From: an uncultured Odoribacter sp.
GTDB taxonomy: Bacteria > Bacteroidota > Bacteroidia > Bacteroidales > Marinifilaceae
Assembly: GCA_900548135.1 (NCBI GenBank)
Contig: URJC01000004.1
Coordinates: forward strand, 1 to 23,412
DNA: 23,412 nt
Reading direction: 5' to 3'
Shown: positions 7,257 to 15,218 of the stretch, piece by piece
Layout of the letters: each line of letters opens with the position of its first letter
How positions within the stretch are numbered: the first letter of the stretch is position 1
Translations under genes and position numbers: made by a program
Notes under the pieces: model-generated
Told to the model about the DNA's origin: nothing
Databases searched by the model: none
The model's input: only the letters and a program-made list of their open reading frames with translations

Positions 7257-9686
7257 TTAAACCATTTTCTTCCACTTCCTGTAAGAAAATACAGCCAGAA
7301 GAACGACAACACCATAAACAATATAAAAATACACGAACATTCCGTATACATGATCATTCTGTCCATAAGAATGCATGCCACTCAGGAAATAATTCACACC
7401 AAAAAAAGTCATCAATACTGCAGCAAAAGCAACCACAGAAACCAAATTAAATAACCAGAGGTTATTCCATCGTTTCACCAAATGGAGATGGGTAACAATA
7501 GCATAGATCACCATAGTAACCAACGCCCAGGTTTCTTTTGGATCCCATCCCCAATACCGCCCCCAGGATTCATTAGCCCAAACAGCACCAATAAAAGTAC
7601 CGGCTGTCATCAACACAAGCCCCATCAAAAGTGACATCTCATTGACAATACTCAACTCACACACCCGCATCTTAAAAATGCCTGCATTCTTTTCACCTGT
7701 CAAACTCATAAGTACCATATTAGTGAGCCCAAGCAAACAACTAATCCCAAAGAAACCATAGGCAGCAACAATGACGGCAACATGAAACATCAGCCAAGGT
7801 GATTTAAGGACAGGCACCAACGGATTAATCTCCGGATCCATCCAATTCAAGCCCGACACAAAAAGAGAAATACCCCCGAATAAGGTAGCCAGTGCAAAAG
7901 TAATCCGGCTCCGACGGCTAAACCATAACCCTGCCAATACAGTTGCCCAAGCGACATAAACCATCGTTTCGTAGGAATTGCTCCATGGTGCATACCCTCC
8001 AATATACCAACGCATTCCCAACCCATAGAGATGAAAACAAAACACAAACACTATCCCCCAACACAGGCAACTCCCCGCAAAATACAACCACTTCCTGCTA
8101 CAAAACAACACACAACATGATACAACCAATAATAAACCTCCCAGTATCAAATACCCCATTTTACAGTAATGAAACACATGCATTTTATTGTATCGCACTT
8201 CTGCCCTAATCCGTTCAGGCCTGATATCAATCGTTTGGTTCCGGGCTTGTTGATAAGTAGCAATCATGCCGACTACTTCGTCCGCCTTTGACCAATCCCC
8301 TTTTTGCAAAGCAGTCTGCACTTCTTCCAAATACCAGTCCCAAATTCGGGATACAAACATAGAATCCTTTCCCGTGAAAAGAGAAAGATCATCGCCAGGA
8401 GCATACCATTTATGATTCGGATCATCTTTATTGGGAAACAAGTTCACCAACTGCCGATTGATCAGCTGGTGAAAAATATTAATCTGTTCATCCAGCTTCA
8501 TCAAATCTTTATCAAAACGCGTACGCTGCACAGGCATTTTATGATAAGCCTTTTCTAACTTCTCCTGCAATTTGTAATTTCCATCCCGGTCAAATAACTC
8601 AAAATAAGCGCATCCTCCTTCACTCAGATCATAATATGCAGCCAGCTCCGGATTAGAAAAAACAATAAACGGAACGTATACCCATTTTTCAGGCATAGCC
8701 AGAAGACTAATCAAGAACTGGTCCGAATTCAGCTTTCCGATCCGATCCGATTTATGGAGTTTACGCAAAACTTCAGACGAGAATGTATTGACGGGCATCA
8801 CCCTTCCTTTCTCAGACTGTAAAGGAAGAACACCCAAACGAGCAGCATGGGCAGGGGAAACAACATTGCGTTCCATATCGGATATCCTCACGTACTGCTC
8901 TTTTGCGTTGGCTTCAACAGCAAAAACGAAAAGAAAAAGAAAAAGAAACAAAGCATTAGCATGCAATTCTTTCAACCTCCGGCTCAAATGCATAAAACGG
9001 GAATTTTTACCGATAATTGAAAAGACAAGCCCCCATGCCAGCAGAAAATAACCGGCATAAGTAATATTCCGGCCTGCCACATCATGATTCACATAAAGCA
9101 CTGTACCCAACTCATCCGGATCATAAGAAGCCTGAAAAAGACGGTATCCTTTGACATTCAATACATTATTCATAAAAATACGTTCAATGCGGTATTCACC
9201 ATCCACCTGTACAATTACCTCACTTTCATAGGAAGAAGGGCTATCAGAACCGGGATAACGCGCTAAAGTAAATTTCTTCAACTCAACAGAAAAAGGCAAA
9301 GTATAATATGCATTGACACTATCCGAAGCACGAACCAACATTTGGTCACTTGACTCACCTTCACGAAGATGCAAAATACCCTCTTTACCTGTCAGGAAAG
9401 AAACCAAAGCCCCCAAAAGAATCACAATAAAGGCCACATGAATCATGATCAGTCCCGGTCTACCACATCTCAGATAACAATATTTCCAGGCCGCTACTAT
9501 AAAATTTACAACCAATAAAAACTGGAGGAAAAAGAATAAAGGAGAACAATAAAACATCGACCGGGCTACAGCTGTCCCATGGTATTTTTCCACAAAAGTA
9601 GCAACGGCAAGTCCCAAGGCGTACACCGTCAACAACACGACAGTCGTTATAAAAGAAGAAAAAAAACGTTCGAAAATTGTTCTCAT
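7257..9686 (-). CDS. Fused ResB-CcsA (CcsBA) cytochrome c maturation protein
   Basis: This 809-residue membrane protein joins both core parts of system II cytochrome c biogenesis, which carries haem to the periplasm and attaches it to CxxCH apoproteins. The ResB/CcsB-like part covers about residues 1-260 with membrane helices near 10-32, 45-67, 78-100, 206-224 and 245-262. A large hydrophilic periplasmic region follows (about 265-510, including VMPVNTFSSEVLRKL). The CcsA/ResC part then has about eight helices and the haem-handling WWD signature WGRYWGWDPKETW at 708-720, flanked by the expected histidines (HLYGLGMRW, LMFHVAVI, GMHSYG). It lies 68 bp downstream of the HzsA-like gene, separated by a hairpin, and 10 bp upstream of the propeller gene. 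Its place beside two diheme cytochrome genes suggests a dedicated maturation factor, although it could serve the whole cell. Confidence 0.93.
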   Translation of the reverse strand: MRTIFERFFSSFITTVVLLTVYALGLAVATFVEKYHGTAVARSMFYCSPLFFFLQFLLVVNFIVAAWKYCYLRCGRPGLIMIHVAFIVILLGALVSFLTGKEGILHLREGESSDQMLVRASDSVNAYYTLPFSVELKKFTLARYPGSDSPSSYESEVIVQVDGEYRIERIFMNNVLNVKGYRLFQASYDPDELGTVLYVNHDVAGRNITYAGYFLLAWGLVFSIIGKNSRFMHLSRRLKELHANALFLFLFLFVFAVEANAKEQYVRISDMERNVVSPAHAARLGVLPLQSEKGRVMPVNTFSSEVLRKLHKSDRIGKLNSDQFLISLLAMPEKWVYVPFIVFSNPELAAYYDLSEGGCAYFELFDRDGNYKLQEKLEKAYHKMPVQRTRFDKDLMKLDEQINIFHQLINRQLVNLFPNKDDPNHKWYAPGDDLSLFTGKDSMFVSRIWDWYLEEVQTALQKGDWSKADEVVGMIATYQQARNQTIDIRPERIRAEVRYNKMHVFHYCKMGYLILGGLLLVVSCCVLFCSRKWLYFAGSCLCWGIVFVFCFHLYGLGMRWYIGGYAPWSNSYETMVYVAWATVLAGLWFSRRSRITFALATLFGGISLFVSGLNWMDPEINPLVPVLKSPWLMFHVAVIVAAYGFFGISCLLGLTNMVLMSLTGEKNAGIFKMRVCELSIVNEMSLLMGLVLMTAGTFIGAVWANESWGRYWGWDPKETWALVTMVIYAIVTHLHLVKRWNNLWLFNLVSVVAFAAVLMTFFGVNYFLSGMHSYGQNDHVYGMFVYFYIVYGVVVLLAVFSYRKWKKMV

Positions 9687-9702
9687 ACGCTTTATCAGTA
9701 TA

Positions 9703-9733
9703 ACAGATGTAGCAACCCAATTGCTACATCTGT
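9703..9733 (-). terminator. Strong intra-operon hairpin (possible attenuator)
   Basis: ACAGATGTAGCAA (9703-9715) and TTGCTACATCTGT (9721-9733) form a perfect 13-bp stem with a 5-nt loop. It lies between the stop of the HzsA-like gene (9755) and the start of the CcsBA gene (9686). On the minus strand it is followed by TATACTGATA rather than a U-tract, so it is not a canonical intrinsic terminator. It may lower read-through or stabilise the upstream mRNA end. Confidence 0.55.
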
Positions 9734-9754
9734 AATTTTCAGGAAATCGTGATA

Positions 9755-11524
9755 TTAATCTTCAATGATCATTCGGAAACCAACATTAAATATACGCTGA
9801 TATGGATAAAATCCTTTCCGGGAATATGATGCAGAGAATTTTGGACGCTCGATATACGAACCGCCGCGAACAACTTTATACTCTGAAGTCTGTTTTGACT
9901 TTTCATTGTAAGGATAAGGTACATAATCCGAACGGGTCCATTCAGCTACATTGCCATGCATCGAATACAATCCGAACGGATTAGCCTCATATACTTTCCC
10001 GCCAACCATAACCAAATTTCCATCGTCCACACTTTCTTCTTTCGGCAAGAAAGTATAATACTTATACCAGGGATCTGATTTCCTCATCGGTTTCGGGTCG
10101 ACTCCTGAAACAGCAAACAACAAGGTTGTCTTATCTGCCAGGTTATCCTTTTTACCAAAGTCAGCATTCAGATCACCAAACCAAAATGCCTTATCGCTAC
10201 CTGCCCGGCAAGCCCATTCCCACTGTGCTTCCGTCGGAAGGGTTATTTTTAAACCCGTCTTTTCACTCAACTTCCGGCAATAGTCCATGGCATCATTATA
10301 ACTAACACGTATCACCGGCTGCTGAGGCTCATTGGCGGGATATCCCTGATCTACATGATCTTTCCATTGTTCATCAACATAACGACTATCGTGATCCGGA
10401 CAAATGACCCGATACTGTTGATTGGTAGTCTCCAGTTCTGCCATCCAGAAACCCTTATGAATCTTCACTTTAGCCGTCGGGGAAGCATCTGGTTCACCAG
10501 CATAGCTCCCCATCACAAACTCACCTGCAGGAATGCGCACAAAAGTAACTTCTACTCCAGGAGCAATTTCAACAACCTTGCGATTTTCACCTTCTTCAGC
10601 AACCATTGCTTTTGCCTGGTCTGCACCAAAAGGCCATCCTTTAATCTTCAGGGACTTTTCTTTACCGGGACTACCTTGCTCAGGCATAACGGGCACTACA
10701 GGTCCCTGTTTTTTCAAATAATCGGCATAATCAGCAATCTCTTTTTTCCAATCCACTCCCATACCACCGGCATACTTATCATTCAATTCTTTACGTCGCT
10801 GAATCTGATCAAATCCCTGATAAGGAAAACTACTCAGGACGTTTGCATTAAAATAACCTTTATCGGGGGCATTATAGTCAATCCAATTATATAATGTAGC
10901 CCATTCTTTATCAGTTAGTTTTACATTATAGTGTCCTTTCTTCAACAAACGGACCAATTCACTGGTATTCGGATGGTATTCATAAGGTTGTAACACAACC
11001 ATATCTCCTTCTCCCCCTTGGCGGTGTACATACGGATGTAAATTCAAATAAGACGAACCGTATCCTTTGGCATCTTTTTTACCTCCACGTAAATCAAATG
11101 CTTTTCCCTCACCATGATGGCAAGCAATACAAGCCCGGTCCAAAATGGGTTGGATCTCCAGATCAAAAGTAAAAGGACGCGTTCCCCCTTCCGGCAATGT
11201 CAATGCAGACGGAGCTTTCCGGGAAGCAATCACCCGCTTTGGAATCGGTATCTGATTCTGGTCTTCATGGCAACCAATACAAGAAACCACTTCCCCCGGC
11301 TGCCCGGTAACCCAACTACGCATCCATTGGACGGCAACACCGTCTTTATCTAATGGTTGGATAGAAAGCGGCGTATTAGCAGGAGCCTTAAAAATAACAG
11401 AGCCATCTTCTTCTACCGGAACAGTTCCCAATATCCGTTTAATATCCCATCCTGACTGTATACCATGCCAATTATGATCCGAAGGAGTTTTCACATAAGC
11501 ATATTCATAAGCATGCAACCGCAA
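9755..11524 (-). pseudogene. HzsA-related diheme protein, C-terminal fragment with FGE-like domain
   Basis: This frame encodes 589 residues from a nominal TTG at 11524, but its first residues (RLHAYEYAY, then GWDIKRILGTVPVEEDGS) continue the family-type sequence of the upstream fragment, so it is the 3' part of a split gene rather than an independent one. Two c-type haem sites are present, CIGCH at 82-86 and CIACH at 132-136. Residues about 322-589 form an FGE-sulfatase/EgtB/PvdO-like domain (VRIPAGEFVMGS, LPTEAQWEWACRAG, NPFGLYSMHGNVAEWT, VVRGGSYIERP, NVGFRMI). The two catalytic cysteines of true formylglycine-generating enzyme are not present after GGSY, so sulfatase activation is unlikely. 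There is no signal peptide on this fragment, although haem attachment needs export. Expected intact product: about 1,190 residues, periplasmic. Confidence 0.8.
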
Positions 11525-13323
11525 GGAATTCCCCTCAAACCTTCCCCTTCGTAAATATCCTGAATAAAAAAAGTAGCTTCTTTTTCACCCAATTTTACAC
11601 GGTCAGGAATAACCGGAGGAGTAACCGTCTTGCGAACCAGGACCGGACTGATATATCCCTCACCCTCAGTCTGATAAAGACAAGTAACATTGTCATAAAC
11701 ATCAACCAGATAAATACCCCACAAAGACTGTGGATTCAATTTTGCCGCTACTAAAAAATATTTATCACTGATTGGAGTTGGTTTTACAAACTGTGGCCAT
11801 ACTCCATCCACCAGACGATCTTTAATAACCTCCTTTATAGGACGATTACGATAAGGGATTTCCTGTGTCATCCCCAAATTACCCTTACGTCCCTTAGCCG
11901 GATCAAATAGTATCAAACGTCCCGAGCGGGCAACACCATGATGACCGGAAATAATACCCACAAAGGCTGAACCATGACCTGGTAATGGCTGTACATCGAA
12001 TATACTGTTCGGAAACATGGCCCCACTTCCATACAGAGCTTTATTTTCTGTCCCATCCGGATTCATATGCATGACAATACGCGAATAATAATGAGTCAAA
12101 TCCGTATATTCCCAACGGGTATACATCACACGGCCATTATTCATAACCACCGGATTCCAGTTGGCATCCTGATCAAACGTCAGACGGCGCATGCTCTTAT
12201 CTTTCGGATTATAAAGCACCATATTTCCTACAGCATCACTACCATTCACACAAGGAACTCCCTGATAACCAATATTAGAGATAGCGATTACACGCCCGTC
12301 AGGTAAATAAGTACCATCATAGAATTCCAAATCCGGTTCATCATTTTCCACCAGTGGCTTGTAACCACCTCCATCCAATCCTACTTCAAAAACATTCCAA
12401 CGTTTATCCTCTCCGGTTTGCGTAAACATTACCCGATCACCATCCCAATGCAGTTTCAAATCCGAAACCGAAGATGTATTGGACGGCTTGTATACCTGGC
12501 GCATTCGGACATCACCACGCAAATTTGACAATTCGACTATTTCAGCATTAAATCCCTGGCGACGGGCTGATTCCTGATTGCTCCAATTATTGGATTGCGT
12601 GCCCAATTGTGGAGCCATTGCCTGGCGGGCCTTTGCCCCCAACTTAAAACGGACTGCAACCACCTTATCCGGATCCAACAAAGGATTGCCCAACAGAATG
12701 GCCCGTTTGAAGGATACGGCCTGACGGGCATCATTTAACGCTTGTTCATCTCCATGATAAATACCATCGAATCCCCTCTGTTGTAATGCTTCCAATTCAC
12801 GCATCATAGGTTCATATCTGGTTATATCATAGCCTTCTTGTTTTTTCATATCCGCATAAGCCAACCTGACAGCATCGACATTCAACCATTCCAACTCAGA
12901 TTGAAGCAAATAAACGGTCTGAACCTTTTCCAATAATTCCAAATACTGACGAATCTGACTGCAAACCTCTTCCTCATTTCCAATCTGTTCAAGCAAATCC
13001 GAATAATGAGTTTTTTCTTTCAGACGGTTAATGACTGATTTGACAGCCTGTTTTTCCACAGAAGCATCAGGAGTAGTCAGCCAATTGTCAAGCCCATTTG
13101 CCACAGCCTCCAACAGAGCCATTTCATCCGGGAATCCTTCTTGCAATTCCTTTGTGATAATCTCCACTTCCGGATCAGTACCTTTTTTCAGTTGTGCCTG
13201 AAACTCCGTTTTTGCTTTTATTGAAACGTCAACCCATGTATCCGCCTTCTTCTGCTTCGGACCTGCCGAAACCAGCATGGAGAAAGATAACATAGCTACT
13301 ATTAATAAATAATATTTATTCAT
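11491..13323 (-). pseudogene. HzsA-related protein, N-terminal fragment with beta-propeller
   Basis: The ATG at 13323 gives 610 residues beginning with a Sec signal peptide (MNKYYLLIVAMLSFSMLVSA); an in-frame TTG at 13338 would only add MIIYD. Residues about 25-200 are helical and charged. From about 205 the sequence resembles hydrazine-synthase-alpha-related proteins: AILLGNPLLDPDKVVAV, then propeller blades with LHWDGDRVMFT, DGTYLPDGRVIAIS, VMYTRWEYTD (about 400-408), MNPDGT and GHHGVARSGRL. No CxxCH occurs in this fragment. Conserved-looking sequence runs to DIYEGEGLRGIP, then ends in CGCMLMNMLM and a stop; the natural continuation lies in the other frame from 11524. It starts 21 bp after the cupin gene stop, so it belongs to the same operon. 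Labelled a broken gene; a sequencing error is an equal alternative. Confidence 0.78.
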
Positions 13324-13344
13324 ATCATAAATGATCAATTATGA

Positions 13345-14079
13345 CTACAATGAAGCTACCGGATTAGTAAAACGCAATCCACCATTATCATGATAACATG
13401 CCCATTCATCCACAATTGCCCCTTCAGGTCCCGCCATCATAAAATGAAAAGATTCCAGCTTTTTAAGCCGAAGCACATCCCCAACCTGCTGAACCACAAA
13501 ATTCTTACTTTTGATTGCTCCATGAACAGCCGGAATAACAGGTGCATCAGGTGTCGGTTCCCCTATTTCAGAAAAATTATAAACCCAACCTTTTTCCACC
13601 ATCCAGGATTCATGTTTAGCCGGGAAATTAGTCGCAACATGCGCGTGTTCGGGAATCATCTGACCAGGTAACAGGTAAATCGCGTGAGCAAAATATTTGT
13701 ATTCAGAGTCATTGACCCAAAAAATTCCTCCCATACCCACATTTTCAAAATCCCCTAAACCAAAATCTGTTACCCACATATCTCTCGCCATAATTTCCGT
13801 AAACGGAATTTGATAAAACGAAAACATATCTTTCATCGCTTCTATTGCAACATCTTGTTGAAACTTGCCATCTTTATAAAAATCAGCATTGGTGTACTTC
13901 TTAGAATATTTCATATCCTTTTCATTATTAGTATTAATATTATCTTTAGTTTTTGTCAAATTTTGTGTATTGCCTGCTACAGTATGTCCATCCTTTTCTG
14001 ACGTTGTTTTACAGGAACATGCAGCCACTAAGAGTAGAAAGGCTCCTATTGCCATGGGATTCAAAAATTCTTTTTTCAC
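13345..14079 (-). CDS. Cupin-fold lipoprotein
   Basis: This 244-residue protein starts at a GTG (14079): the Lys-rich signal n-region MKKEFLNP would be lost if the later ATG at codon 9 were used. The lipobox LVAAC puts the lipidated cysteine at residue 21, so it is membrane-anchored. A Thr/Asn/Lys-rich linker runs to about residue 60. The remainder looks like a single-domain cupin: PGQMIPEHAHVATNFPAKHESWMVEKGWVY split over two strands gives candidate metal ligands in EHAH and KHE, with a later His in ESFHFM. The pattern recalls sugar-isomerase-like and dioxygenase-like cupins, but I cannot choose between them. It lies between the RidA-like gene (47-bp gap) and the HzsA-like gene (21-bp gap), so it is probably an extracytoplasmic member of the same redox system. 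Confidence 0.75.
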   Translation of the reverse strand: MKKEFLNPMAIGAFLLLVAACSCKTTSEKDGHTVAGNTQNLTKTKDNINTNNEKDMKYSKKYTNADFYKDGKFQQDVAIEAMKDMFSFYQIPFTEIMARDMWVTDFGLGDFENVGMGGIFWVNDSEYKYFAHAIYLLPGQMIPEHAHVATNFPAKHESWMVEKGWVYNFSEIGEPTPDAPVIPAVHGAIKSKNFVVQQVGDVLRLKKLESFHFMMAGPEGAIVDEWACYHDNGGLRFTNPVASL

Positions 14080-14126
14080 TTTTGTTCTTTGATTAGTTGG
14101 TAATATTTTTTATTGATTACATACAT

Positions 14127-15218
14127 TTATACCGCGATACCTTCAATTTCTATCAATAATTCATCTCGGCAAACATCTGCCCATAAATAGGAAATCGGTA
14201 TATCGAGTTTATATTCTTTCAGTAATTGGGCTGCCTCTTCATAAAAAGACTCCTCTTTCAGGTAAACACGAAGCGCCCTGAGACGGGTATCTCCGGTCAA
14301 CTGCCTGACATTCTCCATCGTAATATGAAGTTGATGTTCCAATCCCACTCCGATCAAACTATCTTCTCCCCGGATAGCTGCTGTACCGGAAATATAAATC
14401 AAACGATGACCATCGAATGTCATGCTCTTAGCCCGTTCAAATTTCGGAGTCGTCTTCTTTTTATGTGCCGCAACCAATACATCATCCGAATAAGCATGAG
14501 CGGCTACCTGCAATTTATTATCGATAGGGGTAGCATAACATTCCGGACGGATAAAGACTGCCGCATCCAAATCGACTAAAATTCCTCCCAAGTTTACCCC
14601 AATCCCTGTGGCAGCGGGATAACCATTGCTCCAGTCAGCCTGCCTGTAAAACTCGCTCCTGGCATTGTTAAATATCTGATAATGCTGATCTGCCCCATCC
14701 AAACCGGTTATCTGTTCAATGTAATTCCACTGACGAATAATGCTGTTTACCGGAAAATTTTCTTTTTGCAACAAGCCTTCAACCATCCGAAAAACTTCCT
14801 GCGACTGTAACAAAATACCCGTATTAACCACATCACCCTGAATTCCTCCGCCAAACAAGAACCGACCATCGTCATTCTCCAGCACGACATAAGAAAAACC
14901 ACAATAATGCCTGTAAGTTATATGTTCCCCCTGGTCCGCCTTATAACTATGCACCTCTAATAGTAAGCCAGCATTTAAAGGCGGCTGAGATACATAACTT
15001 AATGCTGGTTCCTGGTCACCACAGTACCGATATACTTTATCACGCAACATAGCACAATGTTCGGCATATTGCCTGTTATCCTCCGGTGTACCGAAGAACA
15101 CTAAACGGAAAAGTTGCTCATCCTGAGGCAATTGCATTAATAAAGCATCCACCATTTCTCCAAAAGAGGCATTCTCTGTCGTATAGAGATAATAATGTAT
15201 CTTATCGCAATAATTCAT
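14127..15218 (-). CDS. RidA/chorismatase-like protein (FkbO/XanB2-type fold)
   Basis: This 363-residue protein has no signal peptide and is probably cytosolic. The C-terminal half is RidA/YjgF-like: HRLIYISGTAAIRGEDSL followed by LEHQLHITMENVRQL and a terminal strand with DELLIEIEGIAV. Upstream, IIRQWNYIEQITG, YQIFNNARSEFY and GYPAATGIGV resemble the chorismatase group (FkbO, Hyg5, XanB2), two tandem RidA-like domains that hydrolyse chorismate to hydroxybenzoates or dihydroxycyclohexadiene acids. The length fits that group (about 330-360). Its ATG overlaps the stop of the diheme propeller gene in an ATGA arrangement, implying translational coupling, so it was selected together with that secreted cytochrome. 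Chorismatase activity is inference; a generic Rid-family enamine/imine deaminase-like role is the alternative. Confidence 0.65.
   Translation of the reverse strand: MNYCDKIHYYLYTTENASFGEMVDALLMQLPQDEQLFRLVFFGTPEDNRQYAEHCAMLRDKVYRYCGDQEPALSYVSQPPLNAGLLLEVHSYKADQGEHITYRHYCGFSYVVLENDDGRFLFGGGIQGDVVNTGILLQSQEVFRMVEGLLQKENFPVNSIIRQWNYIEQITGLDGADQHYQIFNNARSEFYRQADWSNGYPAATGIGVNLGGILVDLDAAVFIRPECYATPIDNKLQVAAHAYSDDVLVAAHKKKTTPKFERAKSMTFDGHRLIYISGTAAIRGEDSLIGVGLEHQLHITMENVRQLTGDTRLRALRVYLKEESFYEEAAQLLKEYKLDIPISYLWADVCRDELLIEIEGIAV

Noticed and set aside
10355..10894. 179-codon plus-strand frame inside the HzsA-like C-terminal fragment
   Set aside because: The opposite strand encodes a recognisable FGE-like domain; the plus-strand translation resembles no protein family and is a codon-bias shadow.
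11526..11533. GGAATTCC (an EcoRI site) at the frame junction as a cloning scar
   Set aside because: The eight bases fit the expected codons for Gly-Ile-Pro, so chance occurrence is enough; no vector-like sequence flanks it.
9755..13323. Evidence for anammox-type hydrazine metabolism from the HzsA-like protein
   Set aside because: HzsA-related proteins occur in many non-anammox bacteria; no HzsB/C, hydrazine dehydrogenase or other anammox genes are present, and the rest of the window looks like a Bacteroidales genome.
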